Both the position numbers and the translations under genes were made by a program. DNA of 61,214 nt from a virus: the IMG/VR virus record IMGVR_UViG_3300049733_000144, positions 1 through 61,214 of that record, one strand, 5' to 3'. The first letter of the stretch is position 1. Each line of letters begins with the position of its first letter. Of the stretch, positions 1 through 7,911 are shown in pieces. A model generated the notes under the pieces. That model was given only the letters and a program-made list of their open reading frames with translations. It was not told the DNA's origin and did not search any database.

Positions 1-58
1 GTTTCCCAAACGCGACCCCGCGTGTTTTTTCTACCCCCCCACATAATAAAAAATTTTA
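1..58. other. Left end of window, non-coding, possible cos-flanking region
   Basis: No gene. Positions 10-23 form a 5-bp hairpin (ACGCG/CGCGT, loop ACCC) followed by six T at 25-30, which looks like a weak rightward terminator. An AT-rich stretch follows at about 42-58, where the leftward HNH gene ends. A run of seven C lies at 34-40. With 61170-61214 this forms the gap of about 100 bp between the HNH and small-terminase genes if the map is circular. In HK97-like phages cos lies in this gap; that is family knowledge, and I cannot identify the cut site here. Confidence 0.4.
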
Positions 59-838
59 TCACGCCGGCCAACCATCAAGTCCGATGCGACTATGTCTGAT
101 TATTTTTTTTTCAGTGCGCGGAGACCACACCTGCTTTGCATGGCGATACCATCGTTCGATCCCTGCTATGGCATGAGGTGTGCCGCGTGCCAGGGCTCTT
201 GTTTTACACACTTGTGGTCCTGGATCGAGTAGCACCACAGTGCCACCAAGTTTGCGGGCCCACCAACGACGCTCATTAAGGAATGGAGCAGATACCACGA
301 ACCAAGCTGCCACGCCTGCGACGGCAGGAGTGGAATGGAGGGAACCTAATCTCGAATTACGGATGCGCAAAGCAGGTTCCAATATATTCCTGCGGGTGGA
401 CTGATCACCACTCCATGGACGCCACTGTTGGGATATGCTGGCGCAGATATCATCGAGGTCTATGGTGATGTCACCAGGAGCGGCATGGTCGCGCACGTAG
501 GTGGATTTTCCTGCACCAGGCGGACCACACACGATGGTGATAGGTATTTGAGACTGGCGTAGCCATGCCGGATGAGGTGCCGACGCTTGATTGGACATAT
601 CTTCGATTACGGTTTTCCGCGCGTGACATTCATGGCAAAGGCCCTGGACATTGTCGTCGGCGTCGGTTCCTCCCATGGTGAGCGGAATGATGTGATCAAT
701 TTCGGCGGTAGGAGTGATGAATCCTTGGCGGTCGCATTCGGCGCAGATTGGGTGAATCCTGAGACGCCGAGCGCGCTGATGCACGGCGGCGCGACCTTTG
801 AGCCTCTTGTGCGCTGAATTCCGGAAATCGAAAGCCAT
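59..838 (-). CDS. HNH endonuclease fused to a P-loop kinase/ATPase-like domain
   Basis: 259 residues. The N-terminal half is a zinc-supported HNH nuclease: CAEC at 32-35, EIDHIIP at 46-52 and CHEC at 68-71. The C-terminal half has a Walker A motif, GPPGAGKST, at about 105-113, followed by an acidic DLDD near 127, as in small phage P-loop kinases. The ATG at 838 is preceded by AGGA at a suitable distance. In HK97-type phages an HNH protein beside the terminase assists cos cleavage; the small-terminase gene is the next leftward gene across the window ends, so this role is likely. The role of the P-loop half is unknown to me. Confidence 0.85.
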   Translation of the reverse strand: MAFDFRNSAHKRLKGRAAVHQRARRLRIHPICAECDRQGFITPTAEIDHIIPLTMGGTDADDNVQGLCHECHARKTVIEDMSNQASAPHPAWLRQSQIPITIVCGPPGAGKSTYVRDHAAPGDITIDLDDICASISQQWRPWSGDQSTRRNILEPALRIRNSRLGSLHSTPAVAGVAAWFVVSAPFLNERRWWARKLGGTVVLLDPGPQVCKTRALARGTPHAIAGIERWYRHAKQVWSPRTEKKIIRHSRIGLDGWPA

Positions 839-869
839 ATCATCCTGCAGCGTGCCATAGCTGACGCAG

Positions 870-887
870 CCATGGTCAAGACCATGG
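870..887. promoter_or_regulatory. 8-bp inverted repeat with 2-nt spacer (operator-like)
   Basis: CCATGGTC-AA-GACCATGG lies between the NusG-like gene (ends 928) and the HNH gene (starts 838). The two-base spacer is too short for a normal RNA hairpin loop, so a dimeric protein-binding site is more natural than a terminator. It may be chance; no partner protein is identified. Confidence 0.3.
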
Positions 888-927
888 TAGCCGAGGAGCG
901 ATTCAATCCTGGAATTTACAGAAGCCT

Positions 928-1395
928 TCAGACTTCAACCAGATCGCCCTCTAGAGCTTCGATAATCCGCTCCGATCCAAACATCTCTAACAAAACGCGA
1001 ACCCTGTTGACGCTGATCTTGTCGTAGAAAGAGCAAATCGCGTGATCCAGCCTGGACAGCTTGACTTTCTGTCCTTTCTTGAACCTGGAACGAAGCAATA
1101 CAACAATTCCGTGCTTGTTTTCCATCCTGCGAAGGCCTTCCACGAAGGAATCGGGAACATTCCTGGAAAGAACCTGGATGACGCCGAGCGTTTCTTTGAG
1201 GGCCCTGATCCCGTTGATCAGCGTTCTGACGAACACGTACTCGTAGAACAGAGGAATGATTCTTCGCTTTTTTCCATTTTTCGGCGGCTTGCTGCTCAGA
1301 ACAAGAGGCTGGTAGTGTTCGACCTCCTGATCATTGAATCTCTTGATCGCCAGTTTCATGACCCGGCGATCGATCCGAACGACCGTCCAAGACAA
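928..1395 (-). CDS. NusG/RfaH-like transcription elongation (antitermination) factor
   Basis: 155 residues. It starts with the NusG N-terminal (NGN) pattern: SWTVVRIDRR, then a Lys/Arg-rich segment, then PLFYEYVFVRT at about 48-58, which matches the family's P-L-F-x-x-Y-x-F-V strand. The C-terminal 60 residues read like a KOW domain (KKGQKVKLSR; RVRVLLEMFG). The start is TTG at 1395, because an in-frame TAG lies 15 nt upstream and GGAGAAGG lies just before the TTG. NusG paralogues (RfaH, LoaP) bind RNA polymerase and suppress termination. Being the last-but-one gene before the terminase on the same strand suggests control of the late transcript (inference). Confidence 0.78.
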   Translation of the reverse strand: MSWTVVRIDRRVMKLAIKRFNDQEVEHYQPLVLSSKPPKNGKKRRIIPLFYEYVFVRTLINGIRALKETLGVIQVLSRNVPDSFVEGLRRMENKHGIVVLLRSRFKKGQKVKLSRLDHAICSFYDKISVNRVRVLLEMFGSERIIEALEGDLVEV

Positions 1396-1746
1396 GGGCC
1401 TTCTCCACTAATCCGATCTAATCGCTTTTTGACCACAAGAAAATCGCGGATGCCAGAGTGTACCGTCGTACAACTCGCTGACCATTTTCAGGCCAGAAAA
1501 CAAAACGATGAACTGTGATCGAGAAATTTGACAATTGACAATTTTATTGTTAAAACAGGGAAGCATAGGAACGAAAGTCAAAGTCTTATATTATGACTAT
1601 TGTCTATTTTTACCCCTATTTTAACCTTTATAAAAATAAGGATATATATATAGTAGAGTTATAAAGAGTAGGAAACGCATCCCAAATTTGACAATTGTCA
1701 AAAAAAAACAAGAAAAACATAACAAAATCAACAAACCAAAAAATCT
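1396..1746. promoter_or_regulatory. AT-rich intergenic region with TTGACAATTG repeats
   Basis: This 351-bp gap between primase-helicase and the NusG-like gene is the largest non-coding stretch in the window and is far more AT-rich than its surroundings. It contains a perfect 16-bp palindrome, TTTGACAATTGTCAAA (1687-1702), and a half-matching copy, TTTGACAATTGACAATT (1527-1543). An (AT)n tract, ATATATATATAG, lies near 1641-1653. TTGACA resembles a -35 hexamer on either strand, but I found no well-spaced -10. It probably holds the promoter and operator of the NusG-HNH transcript (inference). Confidence 0.5.
1687..1702. promoter_or_regulatory. Perfect 16-bp palindrome, likely operator
   Basis: TTTGACAATTGTCAAA reads identically on both strands, and its half-site TTGACAATTG recurs at 1528-1537. 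It lies downstream of primase-helicase and upstream of the NusG-like gene. A symmetric site of this kind is typical of a dimeric repressor or activator; the cognate protein is unknown. Confidence 0.45.
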
Positions 1747-3975
1747 TCAAAATTCCATCCATTCTTTGGCGAGGGCTTCAACGTCCAAAACCCTGGTAGT
1801 TTTCAGCAGCTCCTTGATCGGAATCTCAGTCATGGATTTGCTGCTGCACAGCACCCTTCCGTGCCTCCAGGTGGCATCCACGGCTACCTGATCAGGGTGC
1901 ACGAACCATCCTTTGGCTTTGGCAACTTTCCGGATAGTAAGGGGTTTTTCCAGCCTGTCGTTCTGGCGTCCGTCGTAGATGATGGCTCTGATCAATTTTA
2001 CGAACTTGACGTCGTAGATCGCCACTCCTGGGCTCTTCCACTCTCCGTTCGTGGCGGTCTGCGGCCTGGTGTTCCTGGCGATCCAGTCCTGGTCCTGCAT
2101 GTTGTCTGCTATCTTGTCCAGGAGGCCCGAGACCAGCGATTGCCCAGGCGAATATCCTTCTTCTATGACTTCCTTCTTCTGCGTGCTCCACGGAGCCGAA
2201 GAAGACCTGTCCACGGCGTCGTTCGTCTTGAGCCAAGTCTCGGCCCAGTGCTTGATTGCCTCCAGGCCACCGCCGTCGGTCAGCCACCTGTTGAGCTCGT
2301 TCCAGTATTCCGGAGTCTTTTTCTCGTCCGTGACCTTGGGAACGAACCAGCGCCTGTCGTCGCCGGACAGCTGGATGGCCCGCATGGAGTTGCTGCAAGC
2401 GAACACGTGAAGCCAGTTGTCGATGTCGTAGTCAGCGAGATATTTCTTGCGAACAGAGCACTCCTTGTCGGTGAGCACGGACTTGAGCTTGTTGTATGCC
2501 TTGCTGCTGTGGCCGGCGTAGATCTCGTGAACGACGGCCAGCCGCTTGTGGGCCTGCCAGTAATTGAAATTGGAATCGACGATGTCCGACTCGGAAGGAA
2601 ACGACGCGTTATTGCGCCCGACCAGAGGGCACAAGATCCGCTCTCCGAGCGTTCCTTTGCCGACGCCCTGCGTCTCGCTGATGAGGAGAACGCCGTAATT
2701 CATCTTGATTTCCGGCTTCGCTATCAGCGTCGCGATCCAGCGGAGAATCTCCGTCCTGTCGGACTCGACGGGAATCAAGTTCGCCACGAATTCCAGGAAC
2801 GGTCCGGGATCACCGGCTTCTGCTTTCACCGAGCTCGGAACGTGCGTGTTGATGAATCGCCCCGAATCTCCAGAGCCGTATATTCCCGGTTTCTTCGAAG
2901 GATCGTACTTGATCACGGCAGTCTTGCTGGCTCCGTCGACGCGCATCAGCCTAGCCGTGTCTTCGACGTCGGAGAACGGCCGCACGGTGTTGTTGAACTC
3001 GCGATCCGACAGCATGCGGTCCGGCCAGTCTCGGTGGACGAACACCTCCGGCCTGACGCAGTGGAGCCACTCTTCCTTGAACGCCCTCCTGATGACGTGA
3101 TATGTCCGGCGGCCGTTCAGAAGAGTCTCCGTGGCGTGAGTCGCCGGCACCATCAAGTCGCGGAGTCTCGGTCCGATCCAGCGGTTTCTGACGAACAAAT
3201 TTTCGGGCATGTCGTCGGCCATGTCCCAGGCCAGAGGCCAGCGGCCGTCGAACCGAACTCCCTTCAGGGCTCCGCCGTACGCCTTGGAGACGATCTGGAG
3301 GGCCGCCTGGCCCTCCCAGTCGTTGTCGCAGACGTACACCACCTCCGTCGGCCTGGCCCGCCTGAGCTCGCTGTAGTCGGTCCTGTGCGGCGCCAAGGCT
3401 CCGCCGATCATTCCCCAGTGGGCGTACTGAGCCAGCTCGTCGCGCCACGGGTGCCGGTCTCCGACGCGATCAGCCGCCATGGCCGCCTTCGCGCCTTCGT
3501 GGATCATGATCCGAGGTCTGGTGACCTCTGGCTTCCAGAACGGCAGGCTGCCGTCTGGCTCCATGGCTCGCCACTCGCCGTCAGAGAACAGAGTCCAGGA
3601 AACGTACTTTTTCCTGCCGTCGCCTTCGCGTCGCTCCTGGAGCATCACGATGCCGTCGCGGGCCAGGTTCCAGAACGCGGCGACCTGAGTCATCCCGCGT
3701 CGCTGCTCCAATTCCCGCGCGTTGGCGCTTGTGGCCAGGACCGCCCGCGGCCAGTTCGCCGTCAGGACGGCCGTCCGGATCGCCGTCGCCTCGTCCTCCG
3801 TGGGCTCGAGCGATGGATCGGTTACTGTCACCGATCCATCAATTCCAATTCTTATGATGGCTTTCTCTGTGTAATAGTTCCTGTCGTGGTTGTACTCTTT
3901 CACCATGTACTTGCGAAAGTTGATTTGCTCCGCGCCGATCCTGTCCGCGTAGGCCTCGAGTGCCGGCAGTCGCAT
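1747..3975 (-). CDS. Primase-helicase (TOPRIM-like domain plus superfamily 3-type ATPase)
   Basis: 742 residues. The N-terminal half has TOPRIM-like elements: IHEGAKAA at about 158-165 and VYVCDND at about 213-219, the acidic residues that bind metal in primases. The C-terminal half is a D5/DUF5906-like helicase: Walker A SETQGVGKGT at about 433-442, Walker B-like LAVVHEI near 479, sensor VFACSNS near 524 and an arginine motif GDDRRWF near 538. It would prime and unwind at the phage fork. It is transcribed away from the divergently oriented polymerase block. There is no separate primase or replicative helicase elsewhere in the window. Confidence 0.85.
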   Translation of the reverse strand: MRLPALEAYADRIGAEQINFRKYMVKEYNHDRNYYTEKAIIRIGIDGSVTVTDPSLEPTEDEATAIRTAVLTANWPRAVLATSANARELEQRRGMTQVAAFWNLARDGIVMLQERREGDGRKKYVSWTLFSDGEWRAMEPDGSLPFWKPEVTRPRIMIHEGAKAAMAADRVGDRHPWRDELAQYAHWGMIGGALAPHRTDYSELRRARPTEVVYVCDNDWEGQAALQIVSKAYGGALKGVRFDGRWPLAWDMADDMPENLFVRNRWIGPRLRDLMVPATHATETLLNGRRTYHVIRRAFKEEWLHCVRPEVFVHRDWPDRMLSDREFNNTVRPFSDVEDTARLMRVDGASKTAVIKYDPSKKPGIYGSGDSGRFINTHVPSSVKAEAGDPGPFLEFVANLIPVESDRTEILRWIATLIAKPEIKMNYGVLLISETQGVGKGTLGERILCPLVGRNNASFPSESDIVDSNFNYWQAHKRLAVVHEIYAGHSSKAYNKLKSVLTDKECSVRKKYLADYDIDNWLHVFACSNSMRAIQLSGDDRRWFVPKVTDEKKTPEYWNELNRWLTDGGGLEAIKHWAETWLKTNDAVDRSSSAPWSTQKKEVIEEGYSPGQSLVSGLLDKIADNMQDQDWIARNTRPQTATNGEWKSPGVAIYDVKFVKLIRAIIYDGRQNDRLEKPLTIRKVAKAKGWFVHPDQVAVDATWRHGRVLCSSKSMTEIPIKELLKTTRVLDVEALAKEWMEF

Positions 3976-4111
3976 CGCGTTCTCTCCGATTTGATTTCAC
4001 TTTAATTTGACTATTTCGCCTTGAAAATAGTATTTTGACACACTACTCAAATAATTGTTTTTCTGTCTCTTTTTCTCTGGTACAGATGCCTCAGCACATC
4101 ACGGTGAACGC
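3976..4111. promoter_or_regulatory. Divergent intergenic region between primase and the early rightward block
   Basis: 136 bp of AT-rich DNA separates the leftward primase gene from the first rightward gene. TTGAC occurs twice in the rightward direction (near 4007 and 4034), but no -10 with ideal spacing follows. It should contain back-to-back promoters for both transcripts; this rests on position rather than clear boxes. Confidence 0.4.
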
Positions 4112-4657
4112 ATGACAGATCGCCTCGAAGACATAACGCGCCTCGCGTCCGCGGCCCGCGTCCTGGAAGCGGAGATCCTCCGCGACGAAATCGCTCTCTC
4201 CCACAAGAAGGCTCGACTCCAGCGCGTCCTCCATGACCAGCTGCCGAGCCTGATGTCGGCCGCCGGCGTCGACGACCTGTCGCTTCAGGCCAGCGACGAC
4301 CTGCCGGCGACTGATTTCTCCCTCGGCGGCTACTACAGGGCCTCGATTCCGGTCTCGTGGTCGGCGGAGCGGCGCCAGGAAGCATTTTCCACGCTTCGCG
4401 CCCGCGGAGCCGACGGCCTGATCAAGACCAACGTTCAAGTTCAGTTCGCCAGAGGCTCTTCCCTGGAAGCCCGCGTCCTGGCCGACTCGCTCGCGGCCAG
4501 AGGCTATGAACCGTCGCTCTCAGAGACGGTTCACTCTTCCACCTTGTCCGCGTGGCTCCGCGAGCTCTACTCCAGCGGCCTGTCGCTGACCCAGGACGAC
4601 CTGGACAGGATCGGAGGCAATGTCGGTCAGATCGTTCGCATGAAACCAAGGGAGTGA
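4112..4657 (+). CDS. Conserved phage hypothetical protein with N-terminal coiled coil
   Basis: 181 residues. Residues 1-45 are charged and helical (RLEDITRLASAARVLEAEIL), with a coiled-coil look. The remainder contains an Arg-rich stretch (SAERRQEAFSTLRARGADG) and ends in MKPRE. The ATG at 4112 is preferred over the in-frame TTG at 4055 because the extra 19 residues look untranslated and a weak GGTGA precedes 4112. It is followed after 1 nt by the next gene. I do not recognise a domain; as the first early gene it may take part in replication or recombination (inference). Confidence 0.7.
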   Translation: MTDRLEDITRLASAARVLEAEILRDEIALSHKKARLQRVLHDQLPSLMSAAGVDDLSLQASDDLPATDFSLGGYYRASIPVSWSAERRQEAFSTLRARGADGLIKTNVQVQFARGSSLEARVLADSLAARGYEPSLSETVHSSTLSAWLRELYSSGLSLTQDDLDRIGGNVGQIVRMKPRE

Positions 4658-4658
4658 C

Positions 4659-5465
4659 ATGACCAAAGAGATCAAGACGACGACGACGCCGCCGTCCGTT
4701 CCCGATTACCTCAAGGGCCACGTTCCCACCGGCGCGGGAGTTCCCACCAAGTCCAGCGACTTCCTGATTCCCATAGCCAAGGTCCTCGATCCGAAGTCAC
4801 CGGAAGTCGAGCGCAGAGGCCCGTCCTACGTCAAGGGCGCGGAGCCCGGCGACGTCCTGATCAAGTCCGGACCCATTCCCCTGATCAAGGGCGAAGTTGG
4901 TTTCCTGTTCCAGCTCTGCCACATAGAAGAGGCCGCGATCGAGTGGCTGCCCAGGACCAGGGGCGGCGGCGGCGGAGGTGGCTTCGTGGCCAGGCATCCC
5001 GTGGAAGCTCTGCGGACGGCTAAGCAGGAAACCGCGGAAGGCGGCAAGATTGTCTGGATCAACGACCGAGGCAATTTCCTGGTGCACACCCGCTACTACA
5101 CGGGATACATGCTGGCCGCCGACGCCGGGCCTCTGGCCATGGTGATACCGTTCGCGTCCACCGGCCACACGGTGGCCAAGGGCTGGAACCTCCTGATCGC
5201 CAACCAGGTCCTCAACGGCCACACCGCCGACGTCTGGATGGTGTACTACCGACTCAGGACGCGACTCCGCACCAGGGCCGACCAGGCCTGGTACGTGTTC
5301 GAAGTCTCCAACGCTGGTCCGGACCATCCCACCTACGGCACGCCGACCGCCATGTGGGCTCCGACTCCGGCCGACCTGGCCAGAGGCCAGACGCTGAACA
5401 GGGAGATGGAAGCCGGCCACAGGCAGCCCGACCCAGCCGCCGTCACCGAGGAGGCTCCGTTTTGA
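4659..5465 (+). CDS. Conserved phage hypothetical protein, early replication block
   Basis: 268 residues. No catalytic motif is recognised. Seen are a Thr/Pro-rich N-terminus, a glycine loop (RGGGGGGGF near 102-110) and a C-terminal acidic, Pro-rich tail ending in EEAPF, reminiscent of the acidic tails of single-stranded DNA-binding proteins. The central part is rich in beta-strand-forming residues (MVYYRLRTRLRTR). An ssDNA-binding role fits the position and tail but is a guess. Its stop overlaps the TTG start of the next gene by 3 nt within TTGA. Confidence 0.65.
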   Translation: MTKEIKTTTTPPSVPDYLKGHVPTGAGVPTKSSDFLIPIAKVLDPKSPEVERRGPSYVKGAEPGDVLIKSGPIPLIKGEVGFLFQLCHIEEAAIEWLPRTRGGGGGGGFVARHPVEALRTAKQETAEGGKIVWINDRGNFLVHTRYYTGYMLAADAGPLAMVIPFASTGHTVAKGWNLLIANQVLNGHTADVWMVYYRLRTRLRTRADQAWYVFEVSNAGPDHPTYGTPTAMWAPTPADLARGQTLNREMEAGHRQPDPAAVTEEAPF

Positions 5466-6427
5466 TCATCGTCGGCGCCGGCATGGCGGGCCTCCTGGCC
5501 GCCAACATGCTCAGGCACAGGGACCCGATCGTCGTCGAGTCTCAGTCGGAGTTGCCGAACAACCACTCGGCGGTTCTTCGCTTTCGCTCCTCCGTGATCG
5601 GAGACCTGCTCGGGATACCGTTCAAAAAAGTGAAAGTCCTGCGATGCGTGGCGACGTCGCAGGACAACGTCGTCGCGCACTCCCTGGCATATTCCCAGAA
5701 AACTCTCGGCGTCATCATGTCGGATCGGTCGGTCGGATCGGTGGAAGCCGTCGATCGATACATCGCTCCGCCAAATTTAGTCATGCGGATGTCGAGAGGC
5801 ATCCGCATAAAGTGCGACACGAATTTCGATTTCAAGGCCGCGAAGGAAAAAGTCATCTCCACTGTTCCGATGTCGTATCTGCATCGCGCCCTGATGCCTG
5901 AATCGAAAATCCATGATCTGGATTTTCGATACGCCCACGGCTTCAACATATCGGCGGTGATCGAGAGCTGCGACGCCTACGCGTCCGTCTACGTGCCGGA
6001 CCCGCGTCATCCGTTCAGCAGAGTCTCGATCACCGGCCACGATCTGATCATCGAGTATGCGTTTCCAGGCAAGACTTACGATCAGGTTCAGAAGCTGGCC
6101 GCGATCAAGGCCATGGGCAAGGCCGTCACCGACGACGTCGAGGCCGCGATGCTCCTCCTTGGCCTCCGCCCCGAGATCGCGACGTTTCCAGTCATCCGCC
6201 CCCAGCGGTTCGCGAAGATCCTTCCCATCGACGATCGCAAGCGGAAGGCTTTCATCTACTGGGCTTCGACGGCGAAGGGCATCGCGTACCAGCTCGGTCG
6301 ATATGCCACGTGGCGTCCGGGACTCTTGCTCGACGACCTGGTCAACGACGTTCGCACGATCGACGGCTGGATCAGCCAGGGCGAAGCCCAGGGCTACGCC
6401 ATGGACATCCACGAGGCCAGGCAGTGA
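5462..6427 (+). CDS. FAD-dependent oxidoreductase (amine oxidase / UDP-galactopyranose mutase-like)
   Basis: 321 residues starting at TTG 5462 inside TTGA; GAGGAGG at 5448-5454 decides this start. The dinucleotide-binding motif is at the very N-terminus (IIVGAGMAGLLAANML, GxGxxG at 5-10), followed by an acidic VVESQ end of strand 2. VISTVPMSYL in the middle is a pattern of the amine oxidase/protoporphyrinogen oxidase/UGM superfamily. Substrate unknown. Neighbours are an FkbM methyltransferase and, further on, ThyX. Modification of a nucleotide or sugar precursor is possible; flavin enzymes act in some phage DNA-hypermodification pathways, but no partner transferase of those pathways is recognised here. 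Confidence 0.75.
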   Translation: MIIVGAGMAGLLAANMLRHRDPIVVESQSELPNNHSAVLRFRSSVIGDLLGIPFKKVKVLRCVATSQDNVVAHSLAYSQKTLGVIMSDRSVGSVEAVDRYIAPPNLVMRMSRGIRIKCDTNFDFKAAKEKVISTVPMSYLHRALMPESKIHDLDFRYAHGFNISAVIESCDAYASVYVPDPRHPFSRVSITGHDLIIEYAFPGKTYDQVQKLAAIKAMGKAVTDDVEAAMLLLGLRPEIATFPVIRPQRFAKILPIDDRKRKAFIYWASTAKGIAYQLGRYATWRPGLLLDDLVNDVRTIDGWISQGEAQGYAMDIHEARQ

Positions 6428-7131
6428 TCACGCATTATCGCCGCGGCACGGCAGACGAGAACGCCATGCGAGAGGTGAGATCATATTTCAGAATCATGGG
6501 AGCCAACGGCCTTTCCCTGGCTGGCAAGAGAGTCCTCGACATCGGAGCCCACATCGGCTGCTTCACCAGGGCGGCCCTGGACGCCGGCGCCGACAGAGTG
6601 CTGGCTTTCGAGCCCCACCCGAAGAATTACGAGCTTCTGACCATGAACTGCCAGGACGCGAGAGCCGACCTGAGGCAGGCCGCTCTGGTGTCCGACAACA
6701 GGACTGAAACTAGTCTGGTGGTGGGCAGGAGACATAATCCCGACGTCGGAACGGAAAGGTTCTCCACGTCCAGGAGACAGAAAGGCAATCTCCACGTGGC
6801 CACAGTCGAGTGTCAGAAATTCAGCGCAGTGCTGCGAGATTTCAATCCGCAGGTGATCAAGCTCGACGCCGAGGGAGCCGAGTACGACCTGCTCAATTCT
6901 CAGCAGCTGCCTGACGACGTCGAGTTCCTGGTCGGAGAGTTCGACTGCTCCGGCAGCTTTCGCCTGCCAGACGGCGGCATGACCGGGACCGTCGGGCTCA
7001 AGAACTACGAGCCTCTGTGGGCCCTGATCACCAACTTGGAAAAGCAAAGGTTCAGGTACATCGGCAGGACTGACATGCGACTGCCGAAGAAGATTTTCCT
7101 GATCCACGTGCTGTTCATCAAAATAGCGTGA
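6424..7131 (+). CDS. FkbM-family SAM-dependent methyltransferase
   Basis: 235 residues starting at GTG 6424, overlapping the previous stop within GTGA. The SAM-binding motif I is LDIGAHIGCFTRAAL; the post-I acidic residue is in LAFEPHPKNYELL; the family hallmark VIKLDAEGAEYDLL comes later. FkbM enzymes O-methylate sugars and small molecules. A separate FkbM gene lies in the late glycan block (48562-49215); this early copy is paired with the FAD enzyme instead. The target is unknown. Confidence 0.82.
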   Translation: MITHYRRGTADENAMREVRSYFRIMGANGLSLAGKRVLDIGAHIGCFTRAALDAGADRVLAFEPHPKNYELLTMNCQDARADLRQAALVSDNRTETSLVVGRRHNPDVGTERFSTSRRQKGNLHVATVECQKFSAVLRDFNPQVIKLDAEGAEYDLLNSQQLPDDVEFLVGEFDCSGSFRLPDGGMTGTVGLKNYEPLWALITNLEKQRFRYIGRTDMRLPKKIFLIHVLFIKIA

Positions 7132-7157
7132 AATAAACATGGCCAAGCGCGGAACAA

Positions 7158-7187
7158 TTACTTACTTACAGAATTTGTGACAAAGCA
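7158..7187 (+). promoter_or_regulatory. TTACTTACTTAC box, degenerate promoter cassette
   Basis: The tandem TTAC box (7158-7169) matches the cassettes at 14.3-19.9 kb. The downstream part (TTTGTGACAAAG) has TG but only a poor -10. It lies between the FkbM gene and the first GGCNN array, so any transcript starting here carries the array in its leader. Confidence 0.4.
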
Positions 7188-7198
7188 GTGAACGCAGA

Positions 7199-7263
7199 GG
7201 CCGGGCCGGGCGTGGCTGGGCGCGGCTCGGCTGGGCTAGGCCGGGCGAGGCAAGGCAAGGCAA
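7199..7263 (+). repeat. GGCNN pentamer array 1 (13 perfect units)
   Basis: Thirteen consecutive 5-nt units all begin GGC; positions 4 and 5 vary freely (CG, CG, GT, TG, GC, TC, TG, TA, CG, GA, AA, AA, AA). The last three are GGCAA. It ends 24 nt before the ATG at 7288, so it is a 5' leader. Repeated GG every 5 nt is the spacing of a two-layer G-quadruplex, but conservation of the C suggests sequence recognition too. Confidence 0.9.
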
Positions 7264-7287
7264 GCAAGACAATGATGGAGCACGACG

Positions 7288-7906
7288 ATGCTGGACAAGA
7301 CAGTGATCGCGACCAAAGCGACGGAGATCCAGACCAGAAGCGTGATGCTTCGGGGACTGACGGATATCATGTTCGACCGCTACCCGGGAGACAACAACAC
7401 CAAGCTGGAGCCGTGGCAGAAGCTCTACCTGGAACCTGGCGGGTCACGGGTTATTGGGCTGCCGGCGCTGAACATCATGTCGTTTCTTTCGGCCCACAAC
7501 ACAAATTCCGCTCCTAAGCGGCTGCGCGACAAGCGCAAGTACAAAGACCTGGCTAACGCGATGCTGTCGTTCGTCAGCATCAGGGAGCAGTTCATTCCTC
7601 TGCTCCGCAACAACGCTCCGATCGTGTTCGGCAAGTTCGACGGAGACAGAGATGCGGTCAGCGGCGCTTACGTGGCCTATCACGTCGCGCGGCTCGACAA
7701 GGGCGTGCCCAACCCGAAGGTCCGTCCCGTGGTGCCTCTGGACTGGGCCGTTCGCTTCACGGTCGACATCTTTCCCAATCGGGGAGATCAAGGAAACCGA
7801 CATCACCAACCTGATGGAAGAAGGCGGGCGAGCCATTGGCCTCGGGACTTTCCGCGGCGTGTTCGGCAAGTTCCGCATCGAAGAGTGGAACGAGATCAAG
7901 AGCTGA
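7288..7906 (+). CDS. Conserved early phage protein, reading frame shifted by +1 near 7774
   Basis: The intact protein would be about 206 residues. Frame 1 from ATG 7288 (GGAG 7 nt upstream) reads a sensible protein to VDIFPN. From about 7774 the sensible continuation is in frame 2 (GEIKETDITNLMEEGGRAIG, then GTFRGVFGKFRIEEW) to the TGA at 7904-7906, whereas frame 1 becomes Arg/His-rich. The junction is TTT CCC AAT CGG GGA; skipping one base restores the frame. This may be a sequencing indel, a real mutation or programmed +1 frameshifting at CCC. I associate the C-terminal GTFRGxFGxF pattern with a conserved phage family of unknown role. It is flanked by GGCNN arrays on both sides. Confidence 0.7.
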
Positions 7907-7911
7907 AATTC

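Noticed and set aside
1688-1891. Short rightward frame starting in the palindrome
   Set aside because: Lys/Asn-rich read-through of AT-rich DNA into the antisense of primase; no ribosome-binding site.
1861-4005. 714-codon rightward open frame opposite primase-helicase
   Set aside because: It mirrors the real gene in codon phase, is rich in Arg/Pro/Val/Asp typical of antisense reading, and has no recognisable motifs.
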